A stretch of DNA of 64,000 bases from Oscheius sp. JU75. Lineage: Eukaryota > Nematoda > Chromadorea > Rhabditida > Rhabditidae. Within the stretch, counting starts at the first letter, position 1. Each line of letters begins with the position of its first letter. A program made the position numbers and the translations under genes. The DNA lies in NCBI GenBank assembly GCA_037178855.1, contig JASJZC010000005.1, positions 3,162,001-3,226,000 on the forward strand. The letters run 5' to 3'. The notes beneath the pieces are model-generated. The model made no database searches, was not told the origin of the DNA, and saw only the letters and a list, made by a program, of their open reading frames with translations. This document shows positions 20,738-32,626 of this stretch, piece after piece.

Positions 20738-23319
20738 ATGACGAGCTGGGCAGATATTCAACGACTGGCAGCTGATCTTCAGCGAGTCCAATTCTCCGAC
20801 ACTGCCAAAAAGTAGCTTTCTCTTAGGTTATCCTCAAAAAACAAGTTCTAGACTCTCCGAAGTGAACTGCATCGAAGTCGTCGGGAAACTGATCAGCCGG
20901 AAGTTGATAGATGTCGTCTTCACCCGAGACGGACGCTCCTACGTGACAAACAAGCATCTGGAGACAGAAGTCAAGAACGAAGTCGAGGCTCTGGGAGGAC
21001 GTGTCGCCCTGACGGATATCGCTGCCGCTCTGAATATCGACTTTGATCACGTGGACAGAATCGCTCGTCTGATAGCCAAGGAAGAAGAAGGATATATTCT
21101 CAGCAATGGCGAATTCTTCGCACAGTGAGTGTTTCAAAGTTTTGATCAGAAAAAAGATTCAGGGAGTATGTTCAAAAGCTTCATCGCGAATTGGAGAAGC
21201 TTCTAGGGAAAGAAGGAGCTCGAACTGTCACTTTCCTTTGCAAACATTGGGATTTATCCCAGGAGCTCTTGAAGAATCTCGTTCTGGATCACATTTCTGA
21301 GAAAGACGGATGGACGATGGATGGAGACACGATCTACACGGAAGCCTATCTCGAAAGACACAACAACATCCTTAGTGCCATGCTCTTGCCTCTTACTAAG
21401 TTGAAATCTTCTATGTTTGTATGTATATGACCATTTAGACCCACACCGATGTCTCACATAATCCAACAAGTTGGTCTGCCCCATAAGCGTTTCTGGACAA
21501 GTTTTGACGAGCTCATAAACAAGGGAGACATTGCTGGTCGACTGCTAGGCTCTCGTACCTCTCCATCTTGCTCATTTGTTCCTCGTCGTTACGATGAGGC
21601 TGTGAGAAAATATGCTGTGACCAACTTCAAGGAGCGAGGATATCTGGGTACGCTCATTTGTTCGATTCCAATATGTGATCCCTCTTAAGAATTTTCCAGT
21701 CTACGCAAACTGGGTCTCAGCGAGACGAAGCAGGTTATTCAGCAGCTTCTGGAGACTGACGAATTTGACCTTCTTCCGACGATGGTTGTCTCTACCAGTC
21801 TCCTGGAACAGTTCAGAACTTCAGTCAAAGGTACGCATCTCAATCTTGCTAGTTCGAAAAGCCATCTAGAGTGTTTGTCGGCCAATAACGGAATCTGTGA
21901 TGTGCAAAAAACGCTCCAGGGAAATGAAGTTCCGCTAGAGATGGACGACATTGACGAGCTCTGTCGCGGAATTGTGCGAAATGACAAGAATCTGAACACG
22001 GCTTCTGGAGTCATCTTTTCGTCGTCTCTTCTATCAAAGGCCTTAGTTGAATTGGGAGAAGTTATCGAAAAAAAGGCACAAGAAGAAGCTGATCGTTTGG
22101 AGAAGGAGAAGAAGCAGCAGAAAGGGGGACCGGTAAAGAAGGCAGTTGTGGAGGAGGACGACGAATGGGGAGACTCCAAAAAGGGCAAGAAAAAGGGAGG
22201 AAAGGCTGGCGGAGCCAAAGGAAAGAAGGCAGCTGATGAGGAGAAGACCTCTTCTGGAACTGTCGGTGTCGATTCAGCTGTATGCTTATATTTCTTTCCA
22301 ATTTAAAGGTAACTTTAGATGCTGGAAGAATGGCTGAAAGGACTGGAGGCTATTCCCGAAGAGATTGCCGAAATCGTCGCTGAGAAGATTCACTCGGACG
22401 TCAACAACAAACTGCGCACCCGAGTTGCCGATCTGTTGACTACCATGGCTACCGGAGATGCTCATTCGGAAAAGAAGAAGCTGGCGGCTATTAGTACCCG
22501 AGCAAGGACCATCTACAACTCTATTTGCAGTCTCGAGGCGTCTACTTCCAAATTTTCTGGCAAGCTCACATGTTTTTTTTTAATCTAGTATCCCTTTCAG
22601 AATCTCTGTCATCTGATCTGGCATCTCACATTATCAAGACGCTCGGTGCTGAACTGGCCTCTACCGTTCTCTCTTACGCTTCCGGTCTGGAAAATGCTGA
22701 TAAACTCACCGAAAAAGTATGATGTCTCTACTGTGTGCATTCACTCATTTCTTAGCAACGCGACGAAATCGTGGGAAGTCTTGACTCTGGTCCGAAGGAA
22801 GCCGTTTCGGAGCTTTTCGACGCTGTAAAGGTGGCCGATTTCGAGAAACTTCACAGTGCCATCGAGAGAGTAGCTGCTCGAACTGGGTGTGCTCTCGATA
22901 TCAGAGCTCCTAGCGAGAAGATCATGTAAGTTTTTACATTTCAGACGTAGTATAAAGTTGTTTAGAGCAGCCTGGACTGAAAACTACCTTTCCGAACTGA
23001 AGACGACAGTCCAAGAAAGTGCCGAGCCGGCGGCCGTCCTCCTATCTACAGTTCTCTTCCTTCTCGCCAAAAACGGAAAACCGACAGCTGCCAGCGGAAA
23101 GTTCGTCCAGCGTTTGATTGCCGAACTTGAGCAGTCCATTTCCAAGGTATTTCCTTCTTCTACTCAATTTACTAGCATCATGTTCAGCCCCTACACGAGT
23201 TGCTGGTCTCCTGTCAGCAGGGTGTCGTCAGCTGCATCAAGAACAAAAATGACGATGTTGCCAAGGAAATGTTGACGAGCGATATCAAGAAGCTGACCGA
23301 AGAGGTGCTGTCCTACTAG
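20738..23319 (+). CDS. ufl-1: E3 UFM1-protein ligase 1
   Basis: UFL1 transfers the ubiquitin-like modifier UFM1 to substrates such as ribosomal protein uL24 at the ER. The ATG directly follows a splice acceptor (gtttccag). The N-terminus MTSWADIQRLAADLQRVQFS and LSEVNCIEVVGKLISRKLID match UFL1 closely. Winged-helix repeats follow (GDTIYTEAYLERHNNILSAM; PMSHIIQQVGLPHKRF), then a Lys-rich linker near 22080-22250 with repeated Gly/Lys, then the helical C-terminal half (MLEEWLKGLEAIPEEIAEIV) ending EEVLSY. Like other family members it has no RING or HECT domain. The 190-nt gap to COG2 with an acceptor at its end suggests a two-gene operon. Confidence 0.92.
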
Positions 23320-23699
23320 GTAAACCTGTGTGCTATATAACCAAAATATTTGTCTATCTGGTCTTCTCTTTTTCTGTGATTTTTCCCTGTAGAGATTTAT
23401 TTCATTTTATAAACACATTCTGTTCGGGTGGTTGAAATCTACGCAAATCCCTCGTGGGAATGAAATTATTTGTCGGACAAGTCATCGTTCTCCGTCAAAA
23501 GCGTCAGTCTTCCCAGGAGACGTCAACGGGTACCGCTTGAAAAAGTTGCTTCGAATAGCTATAGTCGAGAGGAAAGGGGCTTCATTGCATAGCAAATCAC
23601 AGCGGACAAGGCGTGAACAGAACTCTACAGAAATAGACAAAGAAGTTGGATACTCGTTGATATGACCCGTTGATACCGTAAGATTTCTTCGTTTTTCTT

Positions 23700-25559
23700 C
23701 TAGACTGTCGGAGCAGGATGTCTTCCCACATTGACCTCGTTCTCCAGAACACAATTCCATTCATTGTTGCCTTGTAATCCCGGAGGTGGAACGAAATTCT
23801 CGTAAGGTCTATAGGGCGGCGGAGCTGAAAACAAATCAGTCTCTTTTGGTCGACGCTTCCGGTAACAACTCGGGGGCTCATTCTCATTTCATTGGACCTC
23901 GTAACCGCAAAATGAGCAATGACTTCCTAATGACTCTCAAACTACTCACCTTCATACATTTTTGGCGGGATCGTGTCAACTGGTCTGTAAACTCCCGTCG
24001 TCTGGTGGATTCCTCCCGGAGTCAGATTCGGATGGGCGTAGAGAGGACATCTTTTGACGCGTCTACAGATGATAGACGTGAGCAGAACGGCAAAGCAGCT
24101 CGAGGCCAAGAATCCGAGGATTATCAGGACAAGATAGCTGAAACGAATAGCATATGTACGCGTCGGAGGAAAGTCGAAATGTTTGATTGACAGACTGCCG
24201 CCGACCACATCAAAATAATATGCTACGAGGGGGCTTAGTGTACTCGGAAGATTAAGACGTCTTTCTCACAATGGGAAAGAGCTCGAGGGCTAATGAATTC
24301 AGACTAATTGTGGGAGGATTGGACATACGGGTGGTGGCTCTCTTATCTCATGTCGCATGCACGAATTCTTCGGGAGGAAGGCGAGCGGAATGAGATCTTT
24401 CTGTCTTACTCGAGTTTTGGACCCATCTGCAGTCGGCAGCTCTTAACGAGAGCCATTTACGAATGCCTAATTAAAGGTCCGAAGGGGTCGGGCTCGCGCG
24501 GAATTCCCCGAGGACGAGGCCAACGCGTCGATTGAATTGAATTTGTGGCCCCTGCCGACAATGGAACAAGTGCCAACCAGATTGACATCCATCCCTTCTT
24601 GGAGAAGGATAGACACTCTGGATAATTGAAAGATGACGAGGGGAAAGTCTCTGCCAAGTGGCATTTTAACACGAGAAGAGTCTCGAGCAAACAAGCATTG
24701 ATTGTCGACGAAAAGTGTGTGTGTGACCCTTAAAGCAATCGGACTAAGAGTGCAGAAGAAACAAAGTTTCAGTCTATTAGGCTGATTGGGTGACCCCGAC
24801 TCATGATGCAATTTGTTGGCGAAGCCGAGAGGCAGAGAGAGAGAATCAGCTGGAAGAGCTGGAGAACAGCTGCCAGACAGCCGGACTCGTTCGAGAGGAA
24901 TAAATGGCGACAATTAACAAACAACACTCTCTTTCGGCATGGGAATGGCACAACAGGAAAGGCTCAATCATAGAGAGAGAGACTCACTTTTTGATGAAGG
25001 TACGGAACTCGGCGTCGGCAATCTCTTGTTGTTCCTTTTGATAGTCAGCCTCCGTACAACAGAAATAGGTCTGAACTCGTTCTCTCGGATGACTGTGACT
25101 GGTCGAAGGCAGTTTCGAGACACAGCAGAAAATGCTGTCTTTGCTTGTCTTGAAAGCCGGACATGTTAGATTCTCCTGTCTTCCTGAAATAGATCGTTTT
25201 TCCCTCAAAACTCAGTCGGGCGTTATCGATAGGCCGATGAGCAGGAGACAAAAAATAACAAGTTGGAATCAATAGAGGCCGGAGGATTAGAAACTGAGGC
25301 CTCCCGGTCGCGCGCTCTGTCATTTCCTTTCTGCAATTAGTCATCCCTTGAACACCCATGTTTCAGATATTTTCAGAGATTTTAATATGAGCTTATTTTA
25401 GCAAACATGAGTCATTGTATTGAATTTACTGCCACTAGGTAGGTTGAAAAAATAATAAAACGAACCTGTAGCGGAAGGACCGGGACAGACGACAGCCTGG
25501 ACAGCTGTTTTCAGTAGAAGGAGACAGAAAAAAGGCAGCAAGGGCCGCAGTTCGGACAT
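23700..25559 (-). CDS. Shisa-like single-pass membrane protein with PPPY tail
   Basis: Exon 1 encodes a signal peptide (MSELRPLLPFFCLLLLKTAV) and the first Cys. Exon 2 (about 24989-25195) carries a Cys-rich ectodomain with two Cys pairs (DSIFCCVSK and TYFCCTEADYQKEQQEI). This resembles the Shisa ectodomain order C..CP..CC..YCC followed by a charged stretch. The third part has the membrane span YLVLIILGFLASSCFAVLLT, then RRVKRCPLYAHPNLTPGG, and the last exon begins with a WW-binding motif (APPPYRPYENFVPPPG). Introns are long for this window (about 270, 800 and 120 nt). Shisa proteins trap receptors in the ER or modulate glutamate receptors; WBP1/VOPP1 proteins share a similar layout and are the main alternative. 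An upstream in-frame Met seven codons earlier (25580) is also possible. Confidence 0.6.
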
Positions 25560-28295
25560 GGCGGCAGACACTGGAGGCAAGAACCGGTTAGGCCACGCCC
25601 CGCCGCAGAGGCTAGAGTTACCGGGCTTCTGATTCCACGTTATTTGGACATTTTAAGAGGAAACAAACAGAGAGATTCGTTGTTTAATAGAAAGGGGAGA
25701 AGTCTTATGGGGGTAGGGAATCGAATAGTTTCTTTGGGAGATTTATTGCCAGCGCTTGGAGACTTGCCAGCTCGATTGGAAACACTGAAGATTCTCTTTT
25801 TTTTCGTTTCGCACAGCCCCTTGTTCTGTTCAAAAGGGAACTACTTTTCATGAAGGAACTCCGGGAATATTCCATAAGAAGTCACACCAGATTCACTATC
25901 GGATTCCACACGCTCCATGCTGCAAATGTCTTCCTCTCTGAATCAGATTGTTCCTCCCACGGTCGTACAATGCTTTCTCCCATGCCAGCTGGTTCCACAC
26001 ATCCAGCTCAATGGTTATTGGATTGGCTTCCGAGTCCGTGGAGACAAAGAAAACTTCGGGGATTCTTACAAATGGGTTGAACTCAATTAGCAGGGGGAAT
26101 CTCATTGTGAGAAAAGGGGCCAATGGAATACAGAGTGAGGTCAGGGACTACCGTATTCTCTCTCCGGCTACTTATCAATTCCATTAGCCTGGAGGCAATC
26201 AACTCGAAAAAATCATTTCCTGAGGGTTGCCGGGGAGACGGAGCAGTCGTTATCAGTCGGAGGGTCAAGTGCTAGGAAGAAGTGGCTAATGTTGTGAGGG
26301 ATGAAAGAGGACAAAGAGTACGACGAAAATGAGGTTAACAGTCAGCATAGAGGACTGGTGGGATGCCGAAAGTCTCCGTGAGCTTCAGAGGTTGCTATTA
26401 GAATTCTTTATGGAAACTCGGAGACAACCTTCTTCATGAGTTGAAAAATCTTTGAGACTTGGCAACTGTACCTACTCATGAAGTGCATACTTTGGTAGCA
26501 AACTAAAACTTCAAAAAGAATCAGTAGTATGTCTGATACCAAGACTTGGTCTGACATCACCTGGGCAGAATAGAAAAGCAGTGTAATCCAAATTCCATCG
26601 ACGGCGCGCCGTATTGTTAGGCAGAGTTTCAGTGACCTTGTCTAGTGAACTGTGAAATGAATACTGCGAGGCCCCTAAATCTTTTGTGCTTGAGCACCTT
26701 CTGTTCCACGGTAACAATGTCGCACTTCTAACAGTTGTCTAGTATTCAAGTGTTTTTTCTTGAAGAAAGACCAGCCGCTTACGCTCTTGGCGAGCGACCC
26801 ATTGTTTTTTCAACAGTTTGAACAATGTCTTTCCTGACTCTGCTTGTCCACTCTGATCCGGGATAACACTTGACAGAAAAGGCTACAGACATATGTTACA
26901 GACGGACGCCTTATGCAAGCTAAAGGAGGATGCTCTCACGAGGAAGATTCGGTATCGTAATTCGAGAATATCCTCTTACTTTGTTGAGAAATGAAAGGTG
27001 AAATAAATGATCAACCAGTTAGGACTGAAATATATTCTTGCTGTATCAGGTCCTTTCTTCCTTTCTTTCTTATAGGAAACAAAGGAAATACACGGGTCCA
27101 TTCGGGACAGAATTCAATACAGTTCATGGCAAAGGACGACGAAGTTTATTTGTTTTGCGGCACAATGCCAAATGTTTCCGTTGGTTTGGATACATACCTG
27201 TATATGCAAAATGAGAATTTGTGAACAAACGTTTGCATATAAACATGTATGAGGTTCTAGCAACACGTTTCTTCATTGATTTGCTACTGATTAAAAGAGA
27301 TAAAAGTCCGAGTCAAAGACATATAATAATAACCGGAGAGAGTGGAAATGGGTAGGTTGCAGAGTATTCATCAACGGTTATCACCCACTCCACTTGCTCT
27401 CCCTCTACCAATAGCTCTTCATCTGTCGAGTACGTCCGAGAGCAGTCATCCGCGTCCCGCTCGCCGGAAACAACATTTCCGGGAGAAACTCAGAAACATG
27501 CAAATATTTCTCTTTCCCGCCTAAAACGTCGCTTCAAACTTGTCCCTTTTCCTTTCCTGTTCTGTTGAGAGAGAGTCATCAGTCTGGATGAAAGGAAAGA
27601 GACGAACCATAACGGAAGAGAGAAAAATGGCATGGGCTGGTTGACTCGAATAATTCAGTGCAGGATGCGCTCGTCTCTCCGTCCACTATGTACACTGCGC
27701 GATTTTCAAAATCTCTACTCAAACAATCGATCCTACCGGACGGCATTTCTCGCTCTCTCCCTGCCAATCTCAAAGAGCTTAACTTCAATTGCTTATTAGG
27801 CCCCCCTCATAACCTCCTTTTGTCCTTGTTCAGTTTTCCGAATGCCAATCTCGGAAGACCTGAGTCCATTTGAGGGCCAGCTAATGCGTTTGTCGCCTAG
27901 TCTAGAGGACTGATTAGAATGTCCGGCGTCTTTCGACTCTTTCCCTCCCGACAGGTTCAAAGGTAACTCTTGTGATTGGAATGGAAAGAGTTGTTGTCTT
28001 GTGGACACACGCACACACCTAATTGGAGGACTCTCGCTGGTCCAGTTCGAATCCCTTTAGTGTTTTTGGAACGTGTGATTCCCCCTTGTTGAGACAAAAG
28101 TTGTGGGAATCCGCCGGAAGCCATCGGAGGAAGCCTCATCTGCCGATCAATCTGCACAACTTTACTAGCACCTCTCCGTTCATTAAAGTCGGATGACGTC
28201 TGCTAATTCGGACCGCTCTCGATTCTCTTTGTTTGCTTTTGACCTCCTTCAGAAGGCGGATTTCGTGGCTTTTCAGGCCCCGGAGGCCCGAGACG
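25560..28295. other. gene-poor 2.7 kb interval
   Basis: The longest stretch without a supported gene. ORFs here are short, lack family features and occur on both strands. It must hold the promoter of the Shisa-like gene (-) and that of the small ORF at 28296 (+). The only structure that stands out is the inverted repeat near 27190-27250, listed separately. Confidence 0.5.
27190..27250. repeat. imperfect inverted repeat carrying two octamer-like motifs
   Basis: TATATGCAAA at 27201-27210 is repeated in inverse at 27232-27241 (TTTGCATATA). Outside this, ATACAT (27190) faces ATGTAT (27245). The 10-bp arms are perfect and the spacer is 21 nt. Each arm contains ATGCAAA, the core of the POU-homeodomain octamer. 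Binding is inference. Confidence 0.5.
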
Positions 28296-28551
28296 ATGAG
28301 CTTCGACTTTGACTTCTCGGCTCCTTTTATACCAGAATTCTCTGGCAAGGAGCAATGGGAGCATCGACACAAGCTCAGACCAGTTCAGGTGAATTCACTA
28401 CACTCTATTCATTACCAGAAAGTCACAGATAGTTGCCCCGTCTCCGACGAATCCCGGCCGATTTCGATTAAATGAGAGTGGACTGAACAGTGTGCTCGGA
28501 CATTCAGCCATAGCCAACAAGAAGGTGGGTTACCCAATCATACAGAATTAA
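28296..28551 (+). CDS. 71-aa hypothetical protein, two exons
   Basis: Exon 1 (28296-28388) and exon 2 (28429-28551) are separated by a 40-nt GT-AG intron and join in phase 0. The protein opens MSFDFDFSAPFIPEFSGKEQ and continues to NESGLNSVLGHSAIANKKVG, ending PIIQN. A splice acceptor (gcttttcag) lies 20 nt before the ATG, the local sign of a gene start. There is no signal peptide or membrane span. I recognise no family. The stop lies 39 nt from the stop of the convergent collagen gene. Support comes from the intron size, acceptor and uninterrupted frame, not from homology. Confidence 0.5.
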
Positions 28552-28590
28552 AGAGAGCGTTGAGTTGAATTAGGTTTATAATAAATAGAT

Positions 28591-29669
28591 TTAACGGCGA
28601 GTTCCGTCCTCGAAGAAGACTCCTCCGTCGATAGCGCAGTACTTGGGGCAGATTCCCTTCTCTCCAGCTCCTCCGGGCTGACCTTCGTGACCGGGCTGGC
28701 CAGGGGCTCCATCCTTACCGGCATCGCCGTCGGGTCCAGGGGCTCCTTTGGGACCGGGAGGACCGTTCTGACCATCTGATCCGTTGCTTCCAGGAGCACC
28801 GGGAGGTCCTTGGGGTCCAGGCTAAACCTCTCTATGAGAACAATTTGTATGAGAAAACTAACAGCTCCAGTAGGTCCGGGAGGTCCAGGAACAACAGGCT
28901 CAGACTTGGCGGGGGTTCCGGGCTCTCCGGGAGCTCCAGGCTTTCCAGGGGGTCCGGGACTGAAATTACAGTATGAGGTACGATATGTTGGTTCAACTTA
29001 CGGTCCAGGAGGTCCCTTAGGTCCGGCTTCTCCGGGGGCGGCATCAGGGCCCTTGGGTCCAAGAGGTCCAGGCTCTCCGTTATCTCCGGGAGGTCCTGAA
29101 AGATTAACTCTCAGCTAGATCTGGGTGTTGGTCTTACCAGGGGGTCCAGGTGGGCCAGGAGGTCCTTGAGGGCAGGGTTTGCAGGGAGGAGGAGTGACAG
29201 GCTCGCAAGGTGCCTGTGGGGGACGTCCTGGGTTACCAGGCTGGCCAGGAGCTCCGGGACGACCGGGCTTTCCAGGCTTTCCGGGAGTTCCCTGGGGTCC
29301 CTGGGGTCCAGGAAGACAGCAGCCGCTGCACTGGTCGCTGTAAGCGCTACGGGCAGTTCTGTTGGCGGCAACTGGGAGTTCCTTGATCGAGTAGACACTC
29401 GTCCAGACATCCTTGGCAGTGGTCTGCAATCAAAAGGGTTAGATAGGGTATTTTAGCGAGAACTCACTCTGCATTGATTCAATTCGGAGTGCATCTGACT
29501 GCGAACATGGTGAACATAGTTGTAGACCATGGGCAGAGTCACACAGACCGAAAGAACGGCAACAGCCGAGAAAGTAACGGCCTAAACCATTGGTCTGAGT
29601 GGAAAGAAGAGCAAGACTCACCGCATAGCCGACGAAGCGGTACGCCTTTATCTTTGAGTCGATGTCCAT
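28591..29669 (-). CDS. nematode cuticle collagen
   Basis: Cuticle collagens are secreted by the hypodermis, trimerise and are cross-linked into the cuticle. The N-terminus [16 protein letters not shown] leads into a hydrophobic signal-anchor ([20 protein letters not shown]) and [19 protein letters not shown], a pattern typical of nematode collagens. After a Cys-rich linker ([19 protein letters not shown]) come three Gly-X-Y blocks with interruptions, with paired Cys ([12 protein letters not shown]) between them. The C-terminus is [17 protein letters not shown] followed by EDGTRR. Introns are about 40 nt. This C-terminus places it near the C. elegans col-12/col-19-type collagens, but I do not assign a symbol. 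Confidence in the family is very high. Confidence 0.95.
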
Positions 29670-29853
29670 AATGGCTGACCGACGACGTGTCCGTCGGTAG
29701 CCATTTTATAGGGGACGGACTGGAGGGCGGGTCTCTTAGCCGATCCGACGGGACCGAAACTGTGAAACGCGCGGCGATCCAACACAGATGAGAAAAGCAC
29801 GAAGATGCTTTGGAACAAACGGCAAAAACACAACAGAAGACTCTTTGACTTTC

Positions 29854-29898
29854 AATAGCTTACTTTTAATAGCTTACTTTTTTGAATAGCTTACTTTT
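29854..29898. repeat. short tandem repeat, three copies of a 14-bp unit
   Basis: AATAGCTTACTTTT occurs at 29854, 29868 and 29885, the last copy offset by three extra bases. It lies upstream of atlastin and of the collagen, in their shared 5' region. Confidence 0.8.
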
Positions 29899-30034
29899 AC
29901 GGGGATAAAGTGGGCTGCCTGTAGGAGTAGGTTACTTGACTAGGGTGGCTACTGATCTTCGGGAGATGTTTCGTATACTTCAGAGGCACACAAGGGTCAC
30001 AGTCCATCTGAATCCGATTGAAGGTACTTGATTC

Positions 30035-32022
30035 ATGTTATGCTACTCGCTTCAGTTGTCTTTCAACTTTCCCAAAGAACTTGAAACTGTCAAAAACAAT
30101 TTCAGTACTGTTACTGTTATTACCTTCGCTTTAGTAATTTGTAAACTTTCTACTGTAGTTGGGAATGTAAATATTTTGCTGTGTGGAACCCTTTCGTGTA
30201 AAAAAATCATATGGAAAAAGCATCCAGCCCGGAGACAGTCCTTTGTCCGCACAGGTAGCATTTCGATTTTCCCGTTGGGCGATCCTCGACAAACCGATTT
30301 TCAGGTGGTGATCATCTCCGTGGCAGGCGCTTTTCGCAAGGGGAAGAGCTTTCTTCTTAACTTTTTCTTGGAATACCTCTACGCTCTTCAAAAGACACAA
30401 CAGAATGGAACGGGGGCGGTCGAGTGGCTGGCAGACGACAATTCACATGTACATGGATTCCATTGGAGGTCTGGGGCGAAGAGAGACACTGTAGGAATAT
30501 GGCTTTGGGGAGAACCGATCATGATCGAGGCTCCTAGTGGAGAAATGTACGCAGTTGTTCTGGTATTCGTTTTGGCGAACAAAGGGAAGAGATAGTTCAG
30601 ATGGACACACAGGGAACATTTGACAATAGCTCGACTTACCAGCAGTGCATGACAGTCTTTGCACTCTCGACCATTTGCAGCTGTGTTCAGGTAGTTTTTC
30701 CTTTATCTCGAGGATGCAAAATCCAGATATACAATCTGGTAGACAACATCCAGGAAGACTCCCTTCAACATCTGTCTCTCTTCGTCGAATACGGACGTCT
30801 GGCCATGAAGGAAGCTAATCAGTTCGGGAAACCTTTTCAGGTACGATTCCTCAATCTGTTTCAAATCTTCTTTCAGAGTCTGGTCTTCTGTATCCGAGAC
30901 TTCAAGAACGGCGAAGAATTCCCTTACGGACAGGAAGGCGGAGACATGTTTTTGAGCCAGGTCTTGGAGGTGACCTTTTCTTTCAACTTTTTTTCAGCTG
31001 CCAAAGGTCAATCGGATTGCCAAAAAACTATGGCGCGATCGTGATAAAGAGACAAAGTACTGATTTGCAGACGTCTGAAGATCAGCCGGAAGAGTTGAGA
31101 TCGGTCAGAGAGAGGCTCCATGAGTGCTTCGAGACCACGACTTGCTTCTTGCTTCCCTATCCAGGACACAGGGTCATTTTGTTTCATTATCAAGTGACAG
31201 ACCTAACTTTAGGTAGCAGAGAGACAGTCGTTCCGAGGACACATCAAAGACATCAGGGTCCTCTTTCTTCAAGAGGCGAAGAAAATGGTTACGAGTCTTC
31301 TGAATCCCCACGCGCTCCATCCAAAGACGATAAACGGGAAGGCTGTCACTTGCAAAAAGATGATTCACTACATGAAAGAGTACATCCGTTGCTTTGATGG
31401 CAACTCGCTCCCGCAAGCCCAGGGAATTCTGAATGCCAACGCAAAACTTCTATGTATGGAAGCAGCTCACGAGGCCAAGCTGGCTTACTGCCGAGGAATG
31501 GACAGAGTTTGTCTTGTTTTTACTAGTTAGAGAAACTTTCTCTTTTAGTCCACCCTATCGACCCGAATGATTCCGGAAAAAAGACTCTTGGAGCATCACA
31601 TTCAGCATGGAATCACAGCCATCATGGCCTTCGACAAATCACCGAAAATCGGTGATCCTTCCGTTCGAAGCAGAGAATTGGAGAAACTTCAAGAAGACAT
31701 CAACGTGGGCTCTGTTTCCTGTCAGCTAACAATCATTTTCCAGGCGGAATTGGAACGATACAAGAGGATGAACGAGGCGAAACGAGTGACCGGATGTGTT
31801 TCCGCGATGACGGCTTGCGGAGACAGTGTCTTCTTGGGAATAGGTCTCGGAGGAGCGGCTAGTGGAGCAATAGCCGGCACTGTTCTAACACTACAAACCG
31901 GCCTGGTATCGGCCGGAATCATTGCAGTTCCCATATCTTTAGCGGCGTTATTTTTTATCTGGACTTACGTCTGGCTGAAACCTTCTGTTGAAAAGTGTAT
32001 TTCGAAAGAGGATGCTCAATAA
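30035..32022 (+). CDS. atln-1: atlastin, ER-shaping dynamin-like GTPase
   Basis: Atlastin fuses ER tubules by GTP-driven dimerisation. The GTPase domain shows the P-loop GAFRKGKSF, switch region residues ([18 protein letters not shown]), the DTQG motif ([16 protein letters not shown]), the atlastin block [16 protein letters not shown] and the RD motif ([15 protein letters not shown]). A helical middle domain with [20 protein letters not shown] follows. A membrane hairpin ([17 protein letters not shown] and [20 protein letters not shown]) and a short tail ending KEDAQ complete it. Introns are 36-42 nt. The N-terminus is unresolved: an open frame runs back to 30035 but its first ~90 residues do not resemble atlastin, so true 5' exons may be hidden there. 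The protein ends 107 nt before the convergent small secreted gene. Confidence 0.85.
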
Positions 32023-32128
32023 TTATCAGTTTGGTGCCCATATATTGATGCAATTCAAGTGCCTTGCCTATTACGCGAACAATGAACCTTCTATTGATCA
32101 CATCTGGGCAGACATATTAATTTGATCC

Positions 32129-32540
32129 CTACTTGTTCGGCCACCAGACTTTCGAATCGACTCTCTTCTCGAAATTCCATCCAATCTCGTCATTGATATG
32201 GGTATCGTCTAGGTGCTTCCAAGACACGACAAGTGGGGCTATTGTGGGCAAAGCGACTGGGTTTCCGGGCTTTATCGGCTTAGCAGGGGCTGGAAAGACG
32301 CTTTAATATCGGAGCAAGATAAACATTTACCGAGTAATGGATGTTGAACCAGAGCTACATCAGATCCTAGCCAGTCTTTGGCATAATTTGACTACACTTA
32401 TCAGTATTTCAGTAAGGAAAACGTACGCTTTTGAAAGGGATGTCTACGTGTTTAAAAACGAAAGGTGAGAACTCCAAATCGGCGGCATTCTGGGAATAGA
32501 CAGAGGAGAAAGAGAAGACGAATAGAAACAGACACAGCAT
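32129..32540 (-). CDS. small secreted protein, about 110 aa
   Basis: Three exons join in frame with introns of about 35 and 41 nt. The start encodes a clear signal peptide (MLCLFLFVFSFSSVYSQ). The mature part reads NAADLEFSPFVFKHVDIPF, SNYAKDWLGSDVALVQHPLL, a Pro-rich turn (APAKPIKPGNPVALPT) and WKHLDDTHINDEIGWNFEKR, ending VWWPNK. It has no Cys in the mature part and no recognisable domain. The gene starts only 86 nt beyond the stop of the degenerin on the same strand, so the two may share a transcript. I do not recognise a family. Support rests on signal peptide, intron sizes and phase agreement. Confidence 0.6.
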
Positions 32541-32626
32541 GAGATGTCAGATGGCAGCCGAAACGAATATCACAACACAAAACAGGTAATTCGCCTTCAT
32601 TTGTGAGACGGAAGAAACTAGACTCT

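Noticed and set aside
24467-24913. 148-codon minus-strand ORF inside the Shisa-like gene
   Set aside because: It lies within an intron on the coding strand, has no start or splice context and a composition unlike the neighbouring proteins.
27190-27250. miRNA precursor at the inverted repeat
   Set aside because: Arms of only 10 bp with interrupted flanks are too short for a nematode pre-miRNA.
28045-28065. B-box-like GTTCGAATCC suggesting a tRNA
   Set aside because: The flanks do not pair into a T-arm stem and no A-box or anticodon arm could be placed.
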